Shown piece by piece: positions 36,751 to 47,276 of a stretch of 64,000 nucleotides of DNA. A program made the position numbers and the translations under genes. The stretch lies in NCBI RefSeq assembly GCF_932526225.1, contig NC_064039.1:7143001-7207000 (forward strand), given 5' to 3'. The stretch comes from Nematostella vectensis (lineage: Eukaryota; Cnidaria; Anthozoa; Actiniaria; Edwardsiidae). Position 1 is the stretch's first letter. Each line of letters begins with the position of its first letter. A model generated the notes under the pieces. That model was not told the DNA's origin, made no database searches, and saw nothing but the letters and a program-made list of their open reading frames with translations.

Positions 36751-38131
36751 AAATTCCATTCTAAAATTTGAACTTGAGCTCTAATAAATTATACTGCCAT
36801 GCATTCAAATTCTGGATTTGAAGACTTCATGTAGCAGCCTGTAGTACTTAAAAAGGCACATTTTGTTGTGCTCTTAAAAGTTCAAATGGCTTTCAAAGAC
36901 CTGATTGAGTTATTTATACGTTACCCATGATCCACATTCTACCGTCATGCTTCGACACATGGATTTTCCAGGGCAACCGTATTCCGTATATGGGATGCAG
37001 CACTGATCAATTCTTGGACCTAATTGTTTGGACAGATTATTTTTACGTCACTGGAAATAGACGATACTTATTATCAAAGGCTAGTGTGCAATTCTTTATT
37101 TTATTTCATGGGAACTTTTACTGTAAAGGCCTGTGCGAGCTATTGTTAGTCTTTCGGTGATGTGTAAAACTTATGGATAAAACTTCAAATGACGTACTGC
37201 CAATTGAGTGGTTATTTCTTGGTTATCTTAGTAGTAGAGTCCCCCTTTATAATAAATCCTGTCCTAATAAGCGTTCATGTACTGAAATTACCTCTGCAAG
37301 AGAGTGGGTTATTTAGGTTTGTTGTCAGATTGACAGGTTACCTTTAGGCCTTATGTACACAAAGACGTACATAACAAAGGCACTTTCGATCCCAAGTAAA
37401 ACAGCAATAATATCAAATAGTATTGACGACAGATTGGTAAAATTTATCCACTTAAGTACAAACACTCTCTCCAAATGCGACAGATGCTATAAATAAATTC
37501 TTTAATGCTTTATACATATTTACATTTCCTTTGTTATATGAATAAAAATATATTTCCATTTAGTACTTAAGTGTGGTGTCCTTGCAGATGATAACTGTAA
37601 TAAACAGGAAAGAATAAATCCGTTACTTCTTTCTCCGAGATCGGAACCCAAAACGAGTACTCAGAAAACATTAATTAACTTTATGCGCGCTTTGAGAATG
37701 TACTTACACATATAAGTCTAGCCCTTTCCCCAGAAAGAAAAGGAAATAATTATCGGTCCATAACGCTCCCATTTTGTGCTGGTCTGGATAGTAGTTGGCT
37801 TTGGTATCTAGATACATTATCCGTTTATTTGGTAATAAGAAAATGCGAAGGCAAAATAAAATTCTCCCTATATATTGGTGTTAAGAAAAACATGGCGCAT
37901 TTTTCATCCCCAAACAAATTCAAAGCAGAGGGCTTCTGAAATTACTACATTACTACATATAACTACATTACTCAAAATGACTAAATAATTGGACATTTCT
38001 CAAAATTTTTATAATCCTCGGGGACCAAACGCCAGAAGAATGCAGGAGAAATGAGGTGCAATAAATATACAGGAAAGGGGGCAAGAAAAGAAGCAAGAAC
38101 AATCAACTTTTGTAGTGCTTACTTGGTTTAA
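36751..38131. other. Convergent intergenic region, GPCR 3' end to RNPC3 3' end
   Basis: AT-rich with no recognisable gene. Candidate polyadenylation signals are AATAAA 36783-36788 (plus, GPCR) and a minus-strand AATAAA at 37824-37829 (RNPC3, about 300 bases past its stop). An open frame at 36927-37160 has no family features. Confidence 0.5.
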
Positions 38132-41100
38132 CTACTTGGCCTCCTTTGCTTTGGCTGACCGAGCGAATTGCTAGTTAAACGTCAAGGATAACAAGCAGAT
38201 GCAAGTAACAACCTTTCTTCAGCGAATGCTAGGCACACTACAACCCCTTCCGCCTCCTTGCACATACATATCCTTGGCAAGTTACTGAGAAAAAATGATG
38301 AAAGCAACTGACACCACCAGCATACACACCCTTGACACACTTCAAGAATCTGAAAATTAGAACTAGCCACGCTAATCAATCAACTCAGCCCCATAGCACA
38401 TAAGCCTACACACACTCAAAGTCATTGCACAATGAGAAATGCCCACATTGTCGGCTAGCATACCAACATACACACATATCCTCAGCACACTTGAACTCCA
38501 CCAAGGAGCTACCCACACTGTTGACTAGCATACCAGACCATTTAAACAAAGATTATTGAACATTTGATTTTCTAGGATACAATAACGATAGGTTTTCCAT
38601 GTAACATGTAGCCATGGACTTCACGTAGAGCTCGTTTAGCCTTTTCTTCACTCGGTAAAGTCACGAACGCTTGACCTTTCATCCGCCCCTCCTTCATCAA
38701 GCGGATGTCAAATCTGCCAATAATTGACAACAGTACACCATTTAAACTCAGCTTTTCAGTAAAAAAAAAATATGATAACCTGTGCCACCCAATACACACA
38801 CATTGTGTTGGTTAAGTTCAATGTGTGCATGCTGAAAGATGTTTGTGTGCGCACATTGTGGTTGACCAACTTGAATCCTGGTAGCAAAAATGGCTTTAAA
38901 GTAACAATCATCTGTGCAAGTTTTATTCATGTACACACGCTGTGGTTTGCTGGATTTCATTCGTATATGTACCTGTGATTGGCTGTATGACACATTGTGA
39001 TTAGCGGAGCAACACCTACCTGTCCTTCTGTTCTCCAACACTAAAATCCACATATCTTCCAAAAACGTACATTAAATCCTGAAAAAAGAAACTGTAAGTC
39101 AACACCTGACTGGATAGTATTACAATATTCTTCCCTGGGTATTGCTATTCTTGAGATGGTAATAAGGGGTGCGGAATCACTCTGGCCTGGGACATGCCCA
39201 AGTCAGTTAAAGATATCCTGAGGTAAGAAGTTTATGATTAATACCTTATCCTCAACCTGTCGTGAGAGGTTCTTGACGTACAGTCTACTCGTCGGGTCAC
39301 CAGGTGAGTAGTTCTTAAACTGAGACATTGCTTTGATTTCTGCAAAGGAGTTTAAGAGCAATGTTAGTAGTGTGTCCAGATAACATAAGATAGCCATATA
39401 CAATGATATCACACAAAAAATACAACAATGGTAACCAAATTAAACAGATACACAGAGCGTCTGTTAATATAGAGTTGTTTGTTTAGCCTCAGAAGTACCT
39501 TTTTCACTCATTCTATTTGCCTTTAACTCCCTTGAAGAGACAAACTCGTTGGTCTCTAGAAGTGGTTCGTCAACTTCTCCCTCCTCTTTCTCTTCTGGTT
39601 GCTTTTGGGAAGGAGCAAACACACCAAACCCTTCAGAGCCCTGTTGGCTATCCCCTGGAGTACCCTGTGTGTCGGAAAATGGTGGACCAGCCTCAAAAAT
39701 AGATGTAATTGCATCGGTCAGGTTGAAAGCAATCTTGCGCTGTGGGACTTGGGATGTCTCAAAAGCTTCTTCAAACGGTTGGGATTCCTTTGGTGGTGCT
39801 TTGCGTTTCTTAGGTTCTGGCACTTTTGCAGGTTGAAGTTTTGTGCGTTTCCGTGCTGTTGCGTGATCCTGTTTGGGTTTGGCTTGCATGCCAAACATGG
39901 ACTGCTCTTTTAACCTGTAAATGCCAATCAAAACATACATTTATTAGAAAATCTCACTCACGCTGTTATTGTCTACTATAAAAAAATCATACCTAAAAAA
40001 ATCACAAAAAAGTGTAATCTACTACAATTAATGTGCAATTACAGATCTCATAATTCAATACAATGCAATAGATATATGGTTGAAAATATCAACAGTCCCA
40101 AAATTTTTTTGATAAACATTTAATTTTATCAGCTATATATTGTTCTTCATGATTTCACTTGCAGCTGTAGTGAGTAAATGATTTGTCAACAGTGCAGCCC
40201 TTTTACAAAGCTAATCTGCCAAATAATGATTTTGTTTCCTTTCCCTCCATTGCCACCACTGAACATTTAACATTTACCGGCGCTCCTTCTCCTCTTCATC
40301 ACTCTCAATCTCTGACTCTTCACTGGAAAGGTACACATCCTCATCTGGGACTGCATTACTGGGTGGGGCCACTGTTGCACCAACCTCACAAACAAATAGA
40401 CATATGTAGTTTATGGTTAAAATAACAATGAAGATAGCTCATGTAGTATATACTGGATATAACAAAGAGTGGGGGTAGTATTGTAAGCATGTAGTGTTGT
40501 AAAGGCTTGCTCAAATAGATTTTATATTGCTAGTAAAAAGGTGGCCAAGCATTGCTGACTATCCTTGAGAGTGGATATACATCCTTGAGAGTGGATATAC
40601 ATTTTATATTGCTAGTAAAAAGCTGGCCAAGCATTGCTGACTATCCTTGAGAGTGGATATACATTTTATATTGCTAGTAAAAAGCTGGCAAGCATTGCTG
40701 ACTATCCTTGAGGGTGGATATACAGTACAGTGATCAAGCATATTGCTAGTAAAAAGCTGGCCAAGCATTGCTGACTATCCTTGAGAGTGGATATACAGTA
40801 CAGAAATCAAGCATATTGCTTATAAAAAGCTGGCCAAGCATTGCTGACTATTCTTGAGAGTGGATATACAGTACAGTAATCAAGCAGATTGCTAGTAAAA
40901 AGCTGGCCAAGCATTGCTGACTATCCTTGGGAGTGGATATACAGTACAGTAATCAAACATATTGCTAGTAAAAAGCTGGCCAAGCATTGCTGACTATCCT
41001 TGAGAGTGGATATACAGTACAGTAATCAAGCAGATTGCTAGTAAAAAGCTGGCCAAGCATTGCTGACTATCCTTGGGAGTGGATATACAGTACAGTAATC

Positions 41101-44100
41101 AAACATATTGCTAGAAAAAAGCTGGCCAAGCATTGCTGAGTATCCTTGGGAGTGGATATACATCCTTGAGAGTGGATATACATCCTTGGGAGTGGATATA
41201 CATCCTTGAGAGTGGATATACATCCTTGAGAGTGGATATACATCCTTGAGAGTGGATATACATCCTTGAGAGTGGATATACATCCTTGAGAGTGGATATA
41301 CATCCTTGAGAGTGGATATACATCCTTGAGAGTGGATATACATCCTTGAGAGTGGATATACATCCTTGAGAGTGGATATACATCCTTGGGAGTGGATATA
41401 CATCCTTGAGAGTGGATATACATCCTTGGGAGTGGATATACATCCTTGGGAGTGGATATACATCCTTGAGAGTGGATATACATCCTTGAGAGTGGATATA
41501 CATCCTTGGGAGTGGATATACATCCTTGAGAGTGGATATACATCCTTGGGAGTGGATATACAGTACAGTAATCACACTTACTATGGGCGGGGTGGGGGTG
41601 ACCTCCCCAAATGGAGCTGGCAAATTCATCTTGTTCATCAAATGCAACACCTTTAAAAAACATGCAATGGAAACTAATGTATAACACATATACACATGAC
41701 AATTTTAGCAGTCAATTGACACTGAAATCTACTTACTGTATTTACTCATGAACAATGCACACTTTGAGAACTCACATGAAAATGACATTTAAAATCAGGA
41801 TGAGCATACATGACACTTCTTGTTTGAGAGGTCAAAAATGTGCAAAATAATAAAAATAGAAATAAACAAAAGACAAGTTTTTGAATCTTATATATCACCA
41901 ATCAACTGAAAGAGTAGGATAATCTGCACTTTATTTTGACTTTCAACATGTTGCCATGGCGAACTGTAAACAACGTGACCAAGAAGTCAGTAAAGATCAC
42001 AAAAGCAAAGAAAAAAAATAATGTAAGTAACTGTTGTTTTTGTGTGCACAACAATGCCTCAAGATTGTAGCCCATGGCAATCTTCAAGAGTAAGACAACG
42101 CCAAGGTTTAGTAATCCTCACAGAGTTGTTGTTGCTGTACAAGACAAGTAATGGATGGACAGGAGCAGAATTCAAATGTGGAACCAAAAATGTCTGGAGA
42201 TAAGAGTCGGCTTGTTTATGAGGGTTGTTTTTAGTGACTTTTTACTTATTTTGTATATCTTTTTAAAAACATGCTTTCCTTGTGAAAACCAATTTATTTG
42301 TACTCGAATAATAAAATTGGATAACACAGTATTGCAGTTTGGCAGGTACATTGTATGATTTCCATATATATACATGGTATGACTTCATTATTAAAAAAAC
42401 AAACAAAATAAACTGCTAAATGACCAATTATGAACAGTCTGATTGAAAATTTTCTGAGGCAAAGGCCACCCATATTGTACCTGCTCAGAGTCAAGGCCTC
42501 CCATACCTGCTCAAAATGTCATATTTCATTCAGACAGCCAGTGTTTCATTTGTTCCATTTTTATTACCTTGCCCTCCTTTGCTAGAATTATTTTTTATTT
42601 CAGAGCCCCAAAATTGTCAGCTTTTCTGGAGACTGCATTTGTAAGACTCACCTGTGTATAGAACTTTGGGACACATGCAAGAGTGTGTGCAATGTTGGTT
42701 AGAATGGATGCCGTGGGTGGCGGATAGAGGTATGTCAGGTGGGGGTTACCAGGATACTTTAACCTGGGAGAAGAAGGTGGAGGCATCAAAATCATATTAT
42801 CAGAATACGTAATTCAACCATGAAGTATCACAAAATCAAATGAATTAAAATCTAAAGCCAATGCAAGCAAGAACAACTGTGCACACAATCAAACAATTTC
42901 TTGTTAGAAATCATATGCTTCAGGTACAAAAATATTTTTACCCCAATTTTGGTGCTATTCCATGCTCAATTCTATTCTGCTTGTCCATTTCAGACGTCAC
43001 GTCTTGCTGGTCCTTGCTGTTTTCTGATGCTGCTTCCTTTTTGGGTGACATTCTGTAAAACAAATAAGAACACTCAGTATTAATCAGGCAGGTCCCACAG
43101 ATATTCAGGGGGAGGGGTTCAAAACATGTAAATCGTAACAATATGTAAAGCATTTTGGTGTCTTAACAAGAATAAAGAAACTCTTTTTGGAAGCAAAAAG
43201 CAGGAGGGGGTACTGCATTTGAAAAAGCTGGAGAAGGTAACTAGGGCAGGCAGTTGAAGGAGGAATGGGTGACTGTGCAACCACTACCAAGCAACACTGT
43301 GCCGCTGTACACCTGTCCCTTTACCTATTAGAGTGATGTGCCTCTGTACACCTGTCCCCTTAACTATTAGAGTGATGTGCCACTCTACACCTGTCCCCTT
43401 ACCTATTAGAGTGATGTGCCTCTGTACACCTGTCCCCTTACCTATTAGAGTGCTGTGCCGCTGTACACCTGTCCCCTTACCTATTAGAGTGATGTGCCGC
43501 TGTACACCTGTCCCCTTATCTATTAGAGTGCTGTGCCGCTGTACACTTGTCCCCTTACCTATTAGAGTGATGTGCCGCTGTACACCTGTCCCCTTACCTA
43601 TTAGAGTGCAGTGCCGCTGTACACCTGTCCCCTTACCTATTAGAGTGCTGTGGTACACTTGTCCCCTTACCTATTAGAGTGCAGTGCCGCTGTACACTTG
43701 TCCCTTTACCTATTAGAGTGCTGTGCCGCTATACACCTGTCCCCTTACCTATTAGAGTGCTGTGCCGCTGTACACCTGTCCCCTTACCTATTAGAGTGCA
43801 GTGCCGCTGTACACTTGTCCCCTTACCTATTAGAGTGATGTGCCGCTGTACACCTGTCCCCTTACCTATTAGAGTGCAGTGCCGCTGTACACCTGTCCCC
43901 TTACCTATTAGAGTGCAGTGCCGCTGTACACCTGTCCCCTTACCTATTAGAGTGCAGTGCCGCTGTACACCTGTCCCCTTACCTATTAGAGTGATGTGCC
44001 GCTGTATACCTGTCCCCTTACCTATTAGAGTGATGTGCCGCTGTACACTTGTCCCCTTACCTATTAGAGTGCAGTGCCGCTGTACACCTGTCCCCTTACC

Positions 44101-47100
44101 TATTAGAGTGCAGTGCCGCTGTACACCTGTCCCCTTACCTATTAGAGTGCAGTGCCGCTGTACACCTGTCCCTTTACCTATTAGAGTGCTGTGCCGCTGT
44201 ACACCTGTCCCTTTACCTATTAGAGTGATGTGCCTCTGTACACCTGTCCCTTTACCTATTAGAGTGATGTGCCGCTGTACACCTGTCCCCTTACCTATTA
44301 GAGTGATGTGCCGCTGTACACCTGTCCCCTTACCTATTAGAGTGATGTGCCGCTGTACACCTGTCCCCTTACCTATTAGAGTGCTGTGCCGCTGTACACC
44401 TGTCCCCTTACCTATTAGAGTGATGTGCCGCTGTACACCTGTCCCCTTACCTATTAGAGTGCTGTGCCGCTGTACACCTGTCCCCTTACCTATTAGAGTG
44501 ATGTGCCGCTGTACACCTGTCCCCTTACCTATTAGAGTGCTGTGCCGCTGTACACCTGTCCCCTTACCTATTAGAGTGATGTGCCGCTGTACACCTGTCC
44601 CCTTACCTATTAGAGTGATGTGCCTCTGTACACCTGTCCCCTTACCTATTAGAGTGATGTGCCGCTGTACACCTGTCCCCTTTACCTATTAGAGTGATGT
44701 GCCGCTGTACACCTGTCCCCTTACCTATTAGAGTGATGTGTCGCTGTACACCTGTCCCCTTACCTATTAGAGTGCAGTGCCGCTGTACACCTGTCCCCTT
44801 ACCTATTAGAGTGCTGTGCCGCTGTACACTTGTCCCCTTACCTATTAGAGTGATGTGCCGCTGTACACCTGTCCCCTTACCTATTAGAGTGATGTGCCGC
44901 TGTACACCTGTCCCCTTACCTATTAGAGTGATGTGCCGCTGTACACCTGTCCCCTTACCTATTAGAGTGATGTGCTGCTGTACACCTGTCCCCTTACCTA
45001 TTAGAGTGATGTGCCGCTGTACACCTGTCCCCTTACCTATTAGAGTGATGTGCCGCTGTACACCTGTCCCCTTACCTATTAGAGTGCTGTGCCGCTGTAC
45101 ACCTGTCCCCTTACCTATTAGAGTGCTGTGCCGCTGTACACTTGTCCCCTTACCTATTAGAGTGCTGTGCCGCTGTACACCTGTCCCCTTACCTATTAGA
45201 GTGCTGTGCCGCTGTACACCTGTCCCCTTACCTATTAGAGTGCTGTGCCGCTGTACACCTGTCCCCTTACCTATTAGAGTGATGTGGTACACCTGTCCCC
45301 TTACCTATTAGAGTGATGTGCCGCTGTACACCTGTCCCCTTACCTATTAGAGTGCAGTGCCGCTGTACACCTGTCCCCTTACCTATTAGAGTGATGTGCC
45401 GCTGTACACCTGTCCCCTTACCTATTAGAGTGATGTGCCGCTGTACACCTGTCCCCTTACCTATTAGAGTGCTGTGCCGCTGTACACCTGTCCCCTTACC
45501 TATTAGAGTGCTGTGCCGCTGTACACTTGTCCCCTTACCTATTAGAGTGCTGTGCCGCTGTACACCTGTCCCCTTACCTATTAGAGTGATGTGCCGCTGT
45601 ACACCTGTCCCCTTACCTATTAGAGTGATGTGCCGCTGTACACCTGTCCCCTTACCTATTAGAGTGCTGTGCCGCTGTACACCTGTCCCCTTACCTATTA
45701 GAGTGCTGTGCCGCTGTACACCTGTCCCCTTACCTATTAGAGTGCTGTGCCGCTGTACACCTGTCCCCTTACCTATTAGAGTGCTGTGCCGCTGTACACC
45801 TGTCCCCTTACCTATTAGAGTGATGTGCCGCTGTACACATGTCCCCTTACCTATTAGAGTGCTGTGCCGCTGTCTGCTCCTGTTGTTTGGTCGCATACTT
45901 CACCACAAGGGCACTACCAAGTATTTCAAGCTGGTGAAGCCTACGTAATGCCTGTACAAATAGGGAGCATCAGTTTTAATAACATGTTACTTTGGCTAGG
46001 CATCAGGAGAGAGGGAGGCTTGCATTAACTTATTAAGTTATCTGGAAAAGGACAGAAAGCCTTTGTTTAGGTATACCCCAATCTATCTCACAAACTGCAC
46101 ACGTGCTAGTTGTCCACCATGGATACGCTATATGCAATCAGGTATGAACCCAGGAGTAGCTGAGAGGGGCAGGTTAAGATATAGCCTGAGTTATCAGATG
46201 GCACGTGATCATTCGTTTCACTTCCTCTCCCTTTCCCATCTGATTACCTTTGCGAGAAACTGTGTTTCACAAATCAGAGCAAGGATAATACCTCTGCTGA
46301 AACGGAAATATGCTGAGAATGTGCTAGTCACTTACAAGCTGGGGACGTCGTTCTACCAGTACGAGAATTCAACCAGGCTTTGGTGTTAGCATGTAGAAAG
46401 CTTAAATAACATTACTTATTTATTCCTCGAGGAAAAGAAAGCCATAACAGCTATGCTTTCACAAAACAACTTCTTATGGCAGTTCTGATTGGCTAGTGTG
46501 ATACAAAGGCTCACAAAATCATATGACATCACAGAACACGGTTTCTCACAAAGGTAATCAGACGGGAAAGGGACAGGAAGTGAAACAAACGTTCACTTGC
46601 CGTCTGATAAATCAGGCTAGTTAAAATATCGACAAGTTTCCCTCCAATCAGAATACAGCGCCCAGCATTACGTACCTTAGAGGCTGTTGTATCATCTGGG
46701 AACTCTACAAATGCTGTATCTCGCTGTAAAAGTAAAGTGCCTTAACTCAACAAAAGTGGACTTGACACCAACTGCAGACAACACCCAACATCTCATAGAA
46801 ACGACAACAGGCAATCTTTAGACATACAATAAGTTTACCTGTTAGCCCTTTAAGCCCACTAAGAAACCATATGTGCGTTACAGTCGATGAAATAGTGCAA
46901 CAAATTGATAAATCCAACAGCTGTGATGACCATTTAACATCAAAATTGGGATAAATCTGAGTGACAGGTTTACATCTAATTTTGTCTGTGGGTCTACTCA
47001 TTGCCAGAACTAAACTCTCCAACACATTTTGGGGGTTATTCAAATTAATTGAGAATTTTATGTTTAGGCAAGACACAGAACACTTACCGCATGACGGCAA

Positions 47101-47276
47101 AACAACTCTACATAAATTCGCGTTCATCGACTTACCATTTTGCCACTTCGACCCATGCATATCACGCTACGAGCGCCGAAATGCTTGAAAAAGTCCTCTT
47201 TATCTGCATTTGACAGAACGTTCGGGAGATGTCGCACAAACAGCTTGCAGTAGTCTTTCCTTGAATCCGCCGCCAT
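38132..47276 (-). CDS. RNPC3: U11/U12 small nuclear ribonucleoprotein 65 kDa protein, 12 coding exons, complete
   Basis: The 65K protein bridges U11 (through the 59K protein) and U12 snRNA in the minor-spliceosome di-snRNP. Coding exons on the minus strand: 47136-47276, 46676-46723, 45851-45951, 42942-43052, 42652-42763, 41582-41650, 40278-40384, 39499-39914, 39245-39339, 39020-39078, 38581-38713, 38132-38170; 1431 bases, 476 aa (human about 517). The N-terminal RRM (about 9-85) has RNP2 KLFVRHLP and RNP1 RDTAFVEF. The family-specific middle block GIAPKLGLKYP, YLYPPP and LHLMNKMNLPAPFG follows, then an acidic Ser/Glu stretch and a Lys-rich linker. The C-terminal U12-binding RRM (about 386-466) has RNP2 RLYVKNL and RNP1 KGQAFVTLP. 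The simple open frame ends at HGKPIVIVS; splicing the U12-type intron 38171-38580 instead gives GKPIVIQFARSAKAKEAK, restoring the conserved QFARSA end. For exon 3 I used the first of about 66 tandem donors. Confidence 0.93.
38171..38580 (-). other. U12-type terminal intron of RNPC3 with a stop codon in its donor
   Basis: The minus-strand donor reads GTATCCTAG directly after the Ile codon ATT, a 7/8 match to GTATCCTT. A branch-site match TCCTTGAC lies at 38181-38188, about 11 bases before the acceptor TAG, with no polypyrimidine tract. In frame, the retained intron reads Val-Ser-stop, because the change at the eighth donor position makes TAG. Phase 0. Confidence 0.8.
40520..41140. repeat. About 73-bp tandem repeat, roughly 8 copies (RNPC3 intron 6)
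   Basis: The unit contains TTGCTAGTAAAAAGCTGGCC, CATTGCTGACTATCC and GAGTGGATATACAGTACAG, with some shortened copies. It shares its GAGTGGATATAC core with the 20-bp array that follows and looks like its longer precursor. Confidence 0.85.
41141..41560. repeat. 20-bp minisatellite, 21 copies (RNPC3 intron 6)
   Basis: Unit CATCCTTGAGAGTGGATATA or its CTTGGGAG variant, exactly 20 bases each. On the minus strand it begins about 20 bases after the exon 6 donor (41580-41581) and each unit reads GTATATCCACTC. Frames of 160-210 codons here are artefacts of the repeat. Confidence 0.95.
43297..45869 (-). repeat. 39-bp minisatellite, about 66 copies, made of RNPC3 exon 3 end plus donor
   Basis: On the minus strand each unit is the last 19 bases of exon 3 (CGGCACAGCACTCTAATAG) plus 20 intron bases (GTAAGGGGACAGGTGTACAG). 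The native copy ends exon 3 at 45851. Every unit therefore carries a strong GTAAGG donor and also an acceptor-like GTACAG just before the next exon fragment. Three alternative bases pairs at one spot (CACAGC native, CACATC, CACTGC) distinguish sub-types. Two copies (near 43651 and 45285) lack six bases. In the exon 3 frame the first codon past the donor is TAA. Period 39 gives open frames of up to 337 codons on both strands; these are not genes. Confidence 0.96.
46172..46630. mobile_element. MITE-like element with about 95-bp inverted arms (RNPC3 intron 2)
   Basis: The left arm 46172-46266 and the right arm 46533-46630 are reverse complements with few mismatches. Shared blocks include GTTTCACTTCCT, CCCTTTCCC and CTGATTACCTTTG. 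It nearly fills the intron. The open frame 46063-46389 crosses the left arm and is not supported. Confidence 0.75.

Noticed and set aside
38572-38799. RNPC3 ending at the stop immediately after HGKPIVIVS.
   Set aside because: This is the intron-retained form. A U12-type donor and branch site lead to exon 38132-38170, which restores the conserved QFARSA end.
41038-41702. Minus-strand frames of 160-211 codons rich in His-Ser-Gln-Gly.
   Set aside because: They run from RNPC3 exon 6 into the 20-bp array; only 41582-41650 is real coding sequence.
43284-45948. Several open frames of 114-337 codons on both strands with a 13-residue repeat.
   Set aside because: Artefacts of the 39-bp array (13 codons per unit) in RNPC3 intron 3; the true exon frame closes at TAA directly after the donor.
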